Assembly: GCA_007131465.1 (NCBI GenBank)
Contig: SLQN01000434.1
Location: 1 to 8,719, forward strand
Source of the DNA: Paracoccaceae bacterium
Lineage (GTDB): Bacteria; Pseudomonadota; Alphaproteobacteria; Rhodobacterales; Rhodobacteraceae
DNA length: 8,719 nt
Direction: 5' to 3'
Made by a program: the position numbers and the translations under genes. Below are positions 1-7,818 of the stretch, piece after piece. Position 1 is the stretch's first letter. Each line of letters starts with the position of its first letter. The notes below the pieces were generated by a model, which worked only from the letters and a program-made list of their open reading frames with translations, did not search any database and had not been told where the DNA came from.

Positions 1-1307
1 AGCCCGGCAGCCTGCTTCAGGGGGACGAGACCGATTCCGCGACCGCGCGCCAGATCGAGCTTGCCTGCCGGCAGCGCCGCGAGATCCGGGTTGATATCCT
101 GAACTACACCAAATCCGGAGAGGGATTCTGGGTCGATCTGAAGGTCACGCCGGTATATGATTCTTCCGGGCGGCACACGCATTTTATCTCGACCATGCGC
201 GATGTGACCGAACGCAAGCTTCTGGAAGCGCAGAACGAGGAAATGCGCCACACCGAAGCGCTGCGCCAGTCAGAGCGCCAGTTGCTGGCCCTGACCAGCG
301 AATGGCTCTATTCGGCGAAATCCTTTGATGAGTTGCTAATGGTGATCCGGCGCGCCATGCATACGCTGATCCCCGAAGCCGAGGGTGCACTTTATATCTA
401 TGACACCTCCCGCAGCATGCTGGAATGCGTGGTCAGCTGGGGCACGTCCCCCGATTTTGCATCCCATATCCTGCCGGATGACTGCTGGGCCCTGCGGCGC
501 GGTCGGGCCTATGCCTATGGATCCAAGCCCATCGAATTCGCCTGCGACCATGTCGGCAAGCCCGGAACACCCTATTTCTGCCTGCCGATCATCGCGCATG
601 GAGAGACGATCGGTCTGATGCACATCGTCTTTGACGGTTTCGAGGAAGGCGGGATCATGCGCCATATGCGCGCCGAGGTTCTGCGCAACCGCTGGGATAT
701 CTCACTGATCTGCGGCGAGCAGATCAGCCTTGCGGTGGCCAATGTCCGCTTGCGTCAGGAACTGCACGACAAATCCGTCCGTGACCCGCTTACGGGTCTG
801 TGGAACCGGCGCTGGTTCACGGAACACGCGCGGCGCGAGATCAAACTGGCCGAGCGGGAGGGCAAGGCCCTGTCGCTGATCGCGCTTGATATCGACCATT
901 TCAAGACATTCAATGACAGCTTCGGTCATGAAGCGGGGGATCTGGTCCTGAAAGAGGTTGGCCGGACCCTGACCCTGCTGGGCGACGACAACGCCCAGCC
1001 CTGCCGCCTCGGTGGCGAAGAATTCGTGGTGTTATGCGTGGCGCATGACGAACCTGCTGCGATCGAATATGCCGAAACCCTGCGCAGGATGATTGCGGAG
1101 ATTTCGCTGACCGCCTCGGGGCAGTCCTTGCCGCCGGTCACGGTCTCTGCCGGGATCGGGGTGTTGGGACGCGACGGAACCTGTCTCGACACCATCCTCA
1201 AGGCTGCGGATCAGGCGCTCTATCGCGCCAAATCGGAAGGGCGCAATCGCGTCATCGCCTGCGCGCGTCCTGCCGCGAAGGCTGGCAAAGGCGGGGACAA
1301 GGCCTAG
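1..1307 (+). CDS. PAS-GAF-GGDEF diguanylate cyclase, 5' end missing
   Basis: This is the C-terminal 434 residues of a sensory diguanylate cyclase, an enzyme that joins two GTP into cyclic di-GMP. The frame is already open at base 3, so the real start lies upstream. Counting from base 3, residues 1-73 are the second half of a PAS domain plus its PAC segment (LLQG, NYTKSG, FW, then RDVTERK). A short linker, probably coiled coil, leads to a GAF-like domain at about 95-245 with the signature DDCWALRRGR around Cys161. The catalytic domain begins at DPLTGLWNRR (261) and carries the active-site loop GGEEF (337-341, bases 1011-1025), so activity is expected. The usual RxxD inhibitory site would fall at 328-331, where the sequence is DDNA; product feedback at that site is probably absent. 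No EAL or HD-GYP domain follows. The tail is rich in Ala, Gly and Lys. The signal sensed is unknown. Confidence 0.93.
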   Translation, partial: PGSLLQGDETDSATARQIELACRQRREIRVDILNYTKSGEGFWVDLKVTPVYDSSGRHTHFISTMRDVTERKLLEAQNEEMRHTEALRQSERQLLALTSEWLYSAKSFDELLMVIRRAMHTLIPEAEGALYIYDTSRSMLECVVSWGTSPDFASHILPDDCWALRRGRAYAYGSKPIEFACDHVGKPGTPYFCLPIIAHGETIGLMHIVFDGFEEGGIMRHMRAEVLRNRWDISLICGEQISLAVANVRLRQELHDKSVRDPLTGLWNRRWFTEHARREIKLAEREGKALSLIALDIDHFKTFNDSFGHEAGDLVLKEVGRTLTLLGDDNAQPCRLGGEEFVVLCVAHDEPAAIEYAETLRRMIAEISLTASGQSLPPVTVSAGIGVLGRDGTCLDTILKAADQALYRAKSEGRNRVIACARPAAKAGKGGDKA

Positions 1308-1584
1308 GCCCGACCTGAGACCTCTACCCGATTCATGCGGGCTGTCGTCGCGCCGTTCCGGCGCATTCAGGCATTTGACTTTCGGTGCTTTTCCCCGTAA
1401 TTGCACGCCTGCAGCCCGGTCTGGTCTGCGCAAATTGGTGAGACAATAATGGACGGCAGTTCCAGTCGGGCGTGTCATGCACGCATCGCCTTGTCACAAA
1501 GATCACAACCGCGCGCCATGCGGGCTGCCTTCCGGGAGTGACCGGACCGCCCGATGTGTCGCGCAAAGACACGGGGGCTTGGTC
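1308..1584. other. Intergenic gap and leader upstream of mgtE
   Basis: This 277-base stretch has no convincing gene. A perfect 6-bp hairpin with a 3-base loop lies at 1350-1364 (GCGCCG/CGGCGC), but no T-run follows, so it is at best a weak terminator for the upstream cyclase. AATAAT at 1445-1450 resembles a -10 element, but I see no good -35 at the right distance. A repeated TCACAA (1494-1499 and 1503-1508) could be a regulator site. I could not recognise a magnesium riboswitch by eye. Confidence 0.4.
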
Positions 1585-2988
1585 ATGACCATCCAGACAC
1601 CACTGAGCGATGTGCGCTTCGATCCGGATAACGAGGGTGCCGGGTTCGATGCGGCCTTCATCGCGGTCGAAGTGGCGCGGCTTCTGCGCGAACAGCAACA
1701 TTCCGTGGTCAGCGAGTTTCTGGAGAGCCAGGAGCTGGCAGATATAGCCGCGCTGATCGAGGAACTGGACGATGGCGATGATCTGGCGGCCATGCGTCTG
1801 CTGCCATTGCATGATCAGGCCGAATTGCTGGGCTACCTGCGCCCGCGTGCCCAGATCGGCCTTGCCACGCGCATTCCCCGGCGCGAACTGGTCGCCCTGA
1901 TGACCGCGATGAGCCATGATGAACGCGCCGACCTCTTCAAGCAACTGGATGAAGAGGCGCAGGAGGCGATCCTGCCCGCTTTCACAAAGGCGGAGCGCGA
2001 AGACCTGCGCCGACTGGCTGCCTATGAGGAATGGACCGTCGGCTCGGTCATGACCTCGGACTATGCGACGCTGAAACCCGAAATGTCTTCCACCCAGGCC
2101 ATCGAGGCCCTGCGCATGCAGGCCATCGAGGCTGAGACAATCTATTCGGCCTATATCATCGACGAGGACCGCAAGCTGATCGGTGTGATCGAACTGCGCG
2201 ACCTTCTGACAGCGCGGCCGCGCCAGCGGGTGTCCGAGGTGATGGATACCGAACCTGTCTGGGTGCGCGCCGATGAAGAACAGGAGGAGGCCGCGCGACT
2301 GGTCGCGCGTTATGACCTGCTGGCGCTGCCGGTGCTGGACAACAATGACCGGCTTGTCGGTATCGTGACGGCCGATGACGCGATGGACGTGACCGCCGAG
2401 GAAGTGACAGAGGATTTCTACAAGGGCTCGATGGTCACGCCATTGGAGATCTCGGTCGCCGATGCGACCATCTCGGTCCTGTATCGGGCGCGCATCTTCT
2501 GGCTGGTGCTGCTGGTCTTCGGCAATATCTTCTCGGGTGCCGGGATCGCCTATTTCGAAGAAACCATCGCCGCCCATCTGTCGCTTCTGTTCTTCCTGCC
2601 CTTGCTGATCGCGTCCGGCGGCAATGCGGGGACGCAATCGGCCACGCTGATGGTGCGGGCGCTGGCGACAGGGGACGTGCGCCTGGCGGATTTCGGGCGC
2701 CTTCTGTCGCGCGAAGTCCTGATCGCGCTGGCGCTCGGGCTGACAATGGCGGCCGCCGTATCGGTGATTGGCGTGTGGCGCGGTGGACCGGAGATTGCGT
2801 TTGTCGTGGCGCTTGCCATGGTGACGATTGTCCTGATCGGGGCGCTGATCGGCATGTGCCTGCCGTTCATCTTCGCCAAGCTGGACCGCGACCCTGCTGC
2901 GGCATCCGGGCCTCTGGTCACCTCCATCGCCGATGTGCTGGGGGTGCTGATCTATTTCACCATTGCGGCGCAGTTGCTCGCGCTCTGA
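1585..2988 (+). CDS. mgtE: MgtE-family magnesium channel
   Basis: Predicted 467-residue inner-membrane Mg2+ channel, within the family's usual 450-480. An acidic MgtE N domain covers about 25-140. Two CBS domains follow at about 152-270 (VGSVMTSDY near 152, VSEVMDTEP near 216); in the family they act as the cytoplasmic Mg2+ sensor that closes the pore. The membrane part starts near 300 with about five helices: 303-323, 329-345, 375-397, 403-430 and 447-466. Pore hallmarks are GGNAGTQS (345-352), DPA (436-438) and SIADV with Asp450, which matches the selectivity Asp432 of the Thermus thermophilus protein. I chose ATG 1585 over the in-frame ATG at 1477 because the extra 36 residues are Cys/His/Arg-rich, unlike the family, and the conserved acidic start follows 1585. 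The ribosome site (GGGGG at about 1573) is only fair. pheS follows after 69 bases, so co-transcription is possible. Confidence 0.95.
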   Translation: MTIQTPLSDVRFDPDNEGAGFDAAFIAVEVARLLREQQHSVVSEFLESQELADIAALIEELDDGDDLAAMRLLPLHDQAELLGYLRPRAQIGLATRIPRRELVALMTAMSHDERADLFKQLDEEAQEAILPAFTKAEREDLRRLAAYEEWTVGSVMTSDYATLKPEMSSTQAIEALRMQAIEAETIYSAYIIDEDRKLIGVIELRDLLTARPRQRVSEVMDTEPVWVRADEEQEEAARLVARYDLLALPVLDNNDRLVGIVTADDAMDVTAEEVTEDFYKGSMVTPLEISVADATISVLYRARIFWLVLLVFGNIFSGAGIAYFEETIAAHLSLLFFLPLLIASGGNAGTQSATLMVRALATGDVRLADFGRLLSREVLIALALGLTMAAAVSVIGVWRGGPEIAFVVALAMVTIVLIGALIGMCLPFIFAKLDRDPAAASGPLVTSIADVLGVLIYFTIAAQLLAL

Positions 2989-3043
2989 GCGGGTTGCATT
3001 CCCGCAGGCAAGCCGCTACCCGAAGCTGGCATCGGGTCGCGGC
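2989..3043 (+). promoter_or_regulatory. Two tandem hairpins in the pheS leader
   Basis: The first hairpin has a 5-bp stem (GCGGG 2989-2993, CCCGC 3001-3005) and begins directly after the mgtE stop. The second is stronger: GCCGC (3012-3016) pairs with GCGGC (3039-3043), and CCCGA (3019-3023) with TCGGG (3032-3036), separated by a 2x2 internal loop. It ends five bases before the pheS Shine-Dalgarno (GAGG, 3048-3051). Neither has a T-run. They may be a processing or attenuation element between mgtE and pheS, or a translational control hairpin. I see no Phe-rich leader peptide like the one that controls enterobacterial pheST. Confidence 0.4.
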
Positions 3044-3057
3044 ACAAGAGGCAGAAC

Positions 3058-4140
3058 ATGGACGCATTCGCAGAGCTTCGGGACAAATATCTGGAACAGG
3101 TCGCCCGCGCCGCAGATGGCGATGCGCTGGAGGCCGTGCGCCTTGCCGCGCTTGGCAAGAAGGGCGAAATCAGTGCGAGGATGCGCGAGCTTGGCCAGAT
3201 GAGCGCGGAAGGCCGGCAGGTGGCGGGTCCCGCACTCAATGCGCTGAAATCCGAGATCGACGCGGCGTTGAAAGCCCGGCGCGCGGCGCTGGAAGATGCC
3301 GTGCTGGATGCAAGGTTGCAGTCGGAATGGCTGGATGTCACCTTGCCGGGGCGTCCCCGCCGCATGGGCACGATCCATCCGATCAGCCAGGTCATGGATG
3401 AACTGACGGCGATCTTCGCCGATATGGGCTTCGCGGTCGCAGAAGGCCCGCAGATCGAATCCGACTGGTATAATTTCGATGCGCTGAACATCGCGCCCGA
3501 ACACCCCTCGCGTCAGGAGATGGACACGTTCTACCTGCACCGCGCCGCAGGCGATAACCGCCCGCCGCATGTGTTGCGCACCCATACCAGCCCGGTCCAG
3601 ATCCGCGCGATGCAGGATCAGGGCGCGCCGATCCGCGTGATCGCGCCGGGCCGGGTCTACCGCATGGACATGGACCAGACCCACACACCAATGTTCCATC
3701 AGGTCGAAGGTCTGGCGATTGACCGCGACATCACGATGGCGCAGTTGAAATGGACGCTCGAGGAATTCTGCCGCAGTTTCTTCGAGGTCGATGAGGTCGA
3801 GTTGCGCTTTCGTGCCAGCCATTTCCCCTTCACCGAGCCGTCAGCCGAGGTTGATATCCGCTGTAGCTGGGAGGGCGGGCAGTTGAAGATCGGCGAGGGG
3901 AAGGACTGGCTTGAAATCCTGGGCTCCGGCATGGTGCATCCGCATGTGCTGCGCGCGGGCGGGATCGACCCCGATATCTGGCAGGGCTTTGCGTTCGGGC
4001 TGGGGATCGACCGGATCGCGATGCTGAAATACGGCATTCCCGACCTGCGGGCCTTTTTTGAATCCGACCTGCGCTGGCTGCGCCATTATGGTTTTGCAGC
4101 CCTCGATCAGCCCGCGCTGGCCGCCGGTCTCAGCCGCTGA
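3058..4140 (+). CDS. pheS: Phenylalanyl-tRNA synthetase alpha subunit
   Basis: This 360-residue protein is the catalytic alpha subunit of the (alpha-beta)2 enzyme that charges tRNA-Phe in the cytoplasm. Residues 1-90 form the N-terminal coiled coil that contacts tRNA (ALGKKGEIS near 31). The class II core follows: motif 1 around [11 protein letters not shown] (106-116), motif 2 around [21 protein letters not shown] (198-218, with the conserved Arg202), the FTEPS segment (258-262) that lines the Phe pocket, LGSGMVHP (288-295), and motif 3 at [18 protein letters not shown] (310-327). About 18 residues beyond the usual FFESDLRW end complete the protein. The start is supported by GAGG at 3048-3051, six bases before ATG, and by the family's typical beginning. 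pheT is not downstream; glnA converges instead, and rpmI-rplT is not upstream, so this differs from the common rpmI-rplT-pheS-pheT arrangement. Confidence 0.98.
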   Translation: MDAFAELRDKYLEQVARAADGDALEAVRLAALGKKGEISARMRELGQMSAEGRQVAGPALNALKSEIDAALKARRAALEDAVLDARLQSEWLDVTLPGRPRRMGTIHPISQVMDELTAIFADMGFAVAEGPQIESDWYNFDALNIAPEHPSRQEMDTFYLHRAAGDNRPPHVLRTHTSPVQIRAMQDQGAPIRVIAPGRVYRMDMDQTHTPMFHQVEGLAIDRDITMAQLKWTLEEFCRSFFEVDEVELRFRASHFPFTEPSAEVDIRCSWEGGQLKIGEGKDWLEILGSGMVHPHVLRAGGIDPDIWQGFAFGLGIDRIAMLKYGIPDLRAFFESDLRWLRHYGFAALDQPALAAGLSR

Positions 4141-4174
4141 TCCAGTCATCCTGGAAAAATAATCCACGGGGTTT

Positions 4175-4200
4175 CTCAAGGGGGACGTGTTCCCCTTGAG
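4175..4200 (+). terminator. Hairpin after pheS, no T-run
   Basis: A perfect 9-bp inverted repeat, CTCAAGGGG (4175-4183) and CCCCTTGAG (4192-4200), has an 8-base loop and starts 34 bases after the pheS stop. No T-run follows on either strand, so it may stabilise the pheS 3' end or help termination rather than act as a classic intrinsic terminator. Part of its right arm can also pair with CCTCAAG at 4262-4268. Confidence 0.5.
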
Positions 4201-4221
4201 GCAGGGAGGTCGTCATTGTTG

Positions 4222-4263
4222 CGCCATTGGTCCGAGCGACAATGGCGACGGGGCGGCAGCCCC
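4222..4263. repeat. Two further inverted repeats in the pheS-glnA gap
   Basis: CGCCATTG (4222-4229) and CAATGGCG (4240-4247) form a perfect 8-bp stem with a 10-base loop. Two bases later GGGGC (4250-4254) and GCCCC (4259-4263) form a 5-bp stem with a GGCA tetraloop. No reading frame of note is present. These could be parts of a structured 3' UTR or of a small RNA; no promoter is evident. Confidence 0.5.
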
Positions 4264-4280
4264 TCAAGCCCCGCTCAGCA

Positions 4281-4307
4281 AAAAGCCCCCGACATGCGGG
4301 GGCTTTT
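4281..4307. terminator. Bidirectional intrinsic terminator, glnA/pheS
   Basis: AAAAGCCCCCG (4281-4291) and CGGGGGCTTTT (4297-4307) form a perfect 11-bp stem with a 5-base loop. Read on the minus strand it lies 17 bases past the glnA stop and ends in five T. Read on the plus strand it ends in four T and can stop transcripts coming from pheS. This is the clearest terminator in the window. Confidence 0.9.
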
Positions 4308-4324
4308 CGTTCAGGTTCAGGATC

Positions 4325-5731
4325 TCAGCAGCTATAGTACATGCTGTATTCAATCGGATGGGGGGTGTGCTCGTAAGCATACACTTCTTCCCATTTCAGA
4401 TTGATATAGGCCATGATCTGGTCCTTGGTGAACACGTCGCCTGCCAGCAGGAAATCGTGATCGGCTGCCAGCGAATCCAGTGCCTCGCGCAGCGATGCGC
4501 AGACAGTCGGGATGCCTTCCAGTTCCTCGGGCGGCAGATCGTACAGGTCCTTGTCGGATGCGGGGCCCGGGTCGATCTTGTTCTTGATCCCGTCAATCCC
4601 TGCCATCAAGAGCGCCGAGAAAGCCAGATAGGGGTTGGCCGACGGGTCCGGAAAACGGGCTTCGACGCGCTTTGCCTTCGGGCTTTCGGTCCACGGGATG
4701 CGGATACAGCCCGACCGGTTGCGGGCCGAATAGGCGCGCAGAACGGGCGCTTCAAAGCCGGGGATCAGGCGCTTGTAGCTGTTGGTTGACGGGTTGGTGA
4801 AAGCGTTCAGCGTCTTGGCATGTTTCAGGATGCCACCAATGAACCACAGCGCCTCCTGGCTCAGGTCGGCATATTTATCGCCCGCAAACAGCGGCTTGCC
4901 GTCTTTCCAGATCGACATGTTGACATGCATGCCGGTCCCGTTGTCGCCCTTGACGGGCTTGGGCATGAAAGTCGCGGTCTTGCCATAGGCGTCGGCCACG
5001 TTCTTGATGACATACTTGTATTTCATGATCTCGTCAGCCTGCTTTGTCAGCGAGGAGAAGATCAGGCCAAGTTCATGCTGTGCGGAGGCCACCTCTGTAT
5101 GGTGCTTGTCCACCTTCATGCCCATGTCTTTCATGGTCGTCAGCATTTCCGAGCGCATGTCCTGGTTGGCATCCACCGGGTTCATGGCGAAGTAATGGCC
5201 CTTGACGCCGGGGCGGTTGCCCGAGTTGCCATGCTCATAGCTTGTGTCGGTGTTCCAGGCGGCTTCTTCGGCATCGACCTCGAAGCTGACCTTGTTGATC
5301 TTGTCGCTGAATTTCACACTGTCAAAGACAAAGAATTCCGCTTCCGGCCCGAAATAGGACACATCGCCGATCCCGGTGGATTTCAGGTAGGCCTCGGCCT
5401 TTTCGGCCGTGCCGCGCGGGTCGCGCTCATAGGGTTCGTTGGTGTCGGGCTCGACGATCGAGGCATGGATGGCCAGCGTCTTTTCAGCATAGAACGGGTC
5501 GATATAGACCGAGTTCAGGTCGAACACGAGTTTCATGTCCGAGGCTTCGATGCCTTTCCAGCCCGGCACGGAAGACCCGTCGAACATGAAGCCTTCTTCC
5601 AGAAAGTCCTCATCGACCAGATCACTGATGATGGTCACATGCAGCATGCGACCGCGTGGGTCGACGAAACGAATATCAAGATAGGCGATATCCTCATCAT
5701 TCATAAGTTTGAGAACGTCTGCTGAACTCAT
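4325..5731 (-). CDS. glnA: Glutamine synthetase type I (GSI-beta)
   Basis: This 468-residue cytoplasmic enzyme makes glutamine from glutamate, ammonia and ATP, the main entry of nitrogen under limitation. The N-terminal beta-grasp part (about 15-100) carries FMFDGSSVPGWKGI, and the catalytic domain follows. Visible active-site segments are FGPEAEFFVFD (about 127-137), HHTEVASAQHELG, NGTGMHVNMS, the PGFEAP loop, YSARNRSGCIRIP and EARFPDPSANPYLA. DLYDLPPEE near the C terminus places Tyr397 (codon 4543-4541) exactly at the adenylylation site, so control by the GlnE adenylyltransferase is expected. The protein ends in MYYSC rather than the usual MYYSV. The start is supported by AGAGGG at 5739-5744, seven bases upstream. 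It lies 59 bases downstream of glnB on the same strand and is surely the second gene of a glnB-glnA operon. A strong terminator follows the stop. Confidence 0.99.
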   Translation of the reverse strand: MSSADVLKLMNDEDIAYLDIRFVDPRGRMLHVTIISDLVDEDFLEEGFMFDGSSVPGWKGIEASDMKLVFDLNSVYIDPFYAEKTLAIHASIVEPDTNEPYERDPRGTAEKAEAYLKSTGIGDVSYFGPEAEFFVFDSVKFSDKINKVSFEVDAEEAAWNTDTSYEHGNSGNRPGVKGHYFAMNPVDANQDMRSEMLTTMKDMGMKVDKHHTEVASAQHELGLIFSSLTKQADEIMKYKYVIKNVADAYGKTATFMPKPVKGDNGTGMHVNMSIWKDGKPLFAGDKYADLSQEALWFIGGILKHAKTLNAFTNPSTNSYKRLIPGFEAPVLRAYSARNRSGCIRIPWTESPKAKRVEARFPDPSANPYLAFSALLMAGIDGIKNKIDPGPASDKDLYDLPPEELEGIPTVCASLREALDSLAADHDFLLAGDVFTKDQIMAYINLKWEEVYAYEHTPHPIEYSMYYSC

Positions 5732-5790
5732 GTCTTTTCCCTCTTGTTTGTAAGTCTTTTCGCGGGCTGCGGCCCAGGAAATCCTGATGG
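5732..5790 (-). other. glnB-glnA spacer with short hairpin
   Basis: The 59-base spacer contains a small hairpin (GGGC 5764-5767, TGCG loop, GCCC 5772-5775) and the glnA ribosome-binding site AGAGGG (5739-5744, minus strand). No T-run follows the hairpin, so read-through from glnB to glnA is expected. It may be a processing site that changes the glnB to glnA message ratio. Confidence 0.4.
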
Positions 5791-6312
<522 letters not shown>

Positions 6313-7818
6313 ATGACTGAAATCCTCTCATCTGCTCAAATGCGCGCCGTAGAAATGGCGGCAATCGAGTCGGGCGCAACCTCTGGGCTTGAGTTGATGG
6401 AACGGGCGGGCGCAGGGGTGGTGGGCGCTATCCGCGACCTGTGGCCCGAGGCCGCGCGTCGTGTCGTGGTGTTCTGCGGTCCGGGGAACAACGGGGGCGA
6501 CGGTTATGTGATCGCGCGGCAGTTTGCGCGGCGGGGCTGGCAGGTTGCCCTGTGGGCACCGCTGGACCCCGCCACACCGGATGCGCAGGCCAATGCACAG
6601 GCCTGGGGAGCATTCGGCCCGATCGCGCGGACGCTCGATTCGGTGTCGCTCGACGGGGTGATCGTTATTGACGCGTTATTCGGTTCAGGGTTGACCCGAC
6701 CATTGGCAGAGCGCTTCTGGCGGCCCCTCGCGCTGGCGCAAGCGCGGGGCGCGCGAATTGTCGCGGTTGATATCCTGTCGGGCCTGTGTGCCGATTCGGG
6801 GCAGGTGCGGGCCGAAGCTGGCTATCTGCCGCGCGGGGCTGATCTGACAGTCAGTTTCCAGACCCCGAAGCCTGGCCATATGCTTTTGCCGGGTGGCACC
6901 ATGTCGGGAGTCTTGCGCGTGGCCGATATCGGGCTTGGTGCCGAGGTCGCTGCGCTGGGAGAAGGCGCGTCAGTTGCGCGCGATGTCGGGGGCGGTGATC
7001 TGACGCGGCTGGCCAAGCGATCGGGGCACAAGTTCACGCATGGTCATGTGCTGGTTCTGGCCGGTGGCGTGGGGAAGGGCGGGGCGGCGCGACTGGCCGC
7101 GCGCGCGGCGCTGCGCATCGGGGCCGGGCTTGTGACGCTCGGCTGCCCGCCTGGTGCACTGATCGAGAATGCCGCGCGGCTGGATGCCGTCATGTTGCAG
7201 CCCATACCCGAGCCGAAGGCCGTGCCACGGCTGTTAATCGATCCGCGGATAACAGCTTGCTGCCTTGGTCCGGGGCTTGGTGTGAACGCGCGCGCCGCGG
7301 CACTGGTTGCGGCCGTGTTGAGTGCGCGGCGGCCAACTGTCCTCGACGCAGATGCCCTGACCCTGATCGCGCGCGACGCCCAGTTGCGTGCGCTGGTGCA
7401 TGGAGCCTGTGTGCTGACCCCGCATGGGGGCGAGTTCGCGCGGCTGTGGCCCGAATTGTCAGGCGCATTGTCGGGCAAGAAGATGGCCAAGACCGACGCC
7501 ACGCTGGAGGCCGCGCGCAGTATCGGCGCGACTGTGCTGTTCAAGGGGGTGGACACGGTGATCGCAACGCCCGACGGTGCTGTCGCCATCCATGCCAGCC
7601 TGCGGGACAGGCACGCGCCATGGCTGGCGACTGCGGGTGCGGGGGATGTGCTTGCAGGGGTGATCTGCGGGTTGCTGGCGCGGGGCTTTGGCCCGGAAGA
7701 CGCGGCCTGCATGGGCGCGCGGCTGCATGTGGATTGCGCGCTGGCCCATGGTCCCGGTCTGATTGCCGAGGATTTGCCCGAGATGCTGCCCCGCGTGCTG
7801 CGCCAGTCAGGCGTCTGA
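6313..7818 (+). CDS. nnr: Bifunctional NAD(P)H-hydrate epimerase/dehydratase
   Basis: This 501-residue enzyme repairs hydrated, inactive NADH and NADPH. The N-terminal YjeF_N domain (1-215) epimerises R- and S-NAD(P)HX; it shows the nucleotide loop GPGNNGGDG (56-64) and IDALFGSG (119-126), whose Asp120 belongs to the K+/catalytic site. The common VDIPSG appears as VDILSG (152-157). The C-terminal ribokinase-like domain (230-495) is the ADP-dependent (S)-NAD(P)HX dehydratase, with GHVLVLAGG (244-252), AALRIGAGLVTL (265-276), LTPHGGEFARL (368-378), FKGVDTVIA (410-418) and the catalytic GAGDVLAG (442-449). Length matches the E. coli fusion protein (about 515). The ribosome site before ATG 6313 is poor (only GGAC at 6299-6302). 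The gene is divergent from glnB and its last 12 bases overlap the end of the convergent Hint gene. Confidence 0.96.
   Translation: MTEILSSAQMRAVEMAAIESGATSGLELMERAGAGVVGAIRDLWPEAARRVVVFCGPGNNGGDGYVIARQFARRGWQVALWAPLDPATPDAQANAQAWGAFGPIARTLDSVSLDGVIVIDALFGSGLTRPLAERFWRPLALAQARGARIVAVDILSGLCADSGQVRAEAGYLPRGADLTVSFQTPKPGHMLLPGGTMSGVLRVADIGLGAEVAALGEGASVARDVGGGDLTRLAKRSGHKFTHGHVLVLAGGVGKGGAARLAARAALRIGAGLVTLGCPPGALIENAARLDAVMLQPIPEPKAVPRLLIDPRITACCLGPGLGVNARAAALVAAVLSARRPTVLDADALTLIARDAQLRALVHGACVLTPHGGEFARLWPELSGALSGKKMAKTDATLEAARSIGATVLFKGVDTVIATPDGAVAIHASLRDRHAPWLATAGAGDVLAGVICGLLARGFGPEDAACMGARLHVDCALAHGPGLIAEDLPEMLPRVLRQSGV

Noticed and set aside
1301..1310. GGCCTAGGCC palindrome around the stop of the cyclase gene
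   Set aside because: A 10-base perfect palindrome has no loop and no T-run, so it is not a terminator; it is probably chance in GC-rich DNA.
1477..1584. 36-residue N-terminal extension of mgtE from ATG 1477
   Set aside because: The extension is rich in Cys, His and Arg, unlike MgtE proteins, and the expected start at 1585 restores normal length.
1333..2637. 434-codon open frame on the minus strand opposite mgtE
   Set aside because: It lies antisense to a clearly recognised MgtE, its translation is a low-complexity mix rich in Gln, Arg, Asp and His, and no family is recognisable. Long antisense frames are expected in GC-rich DNA.
4820..5725. 301-codon plus-strand frame opposite glnA
   Set aside because: It is the antisense shadow of the highly conserved glutamine synthetase gene; the translation is rich in Val, His and Asp with no known domain.
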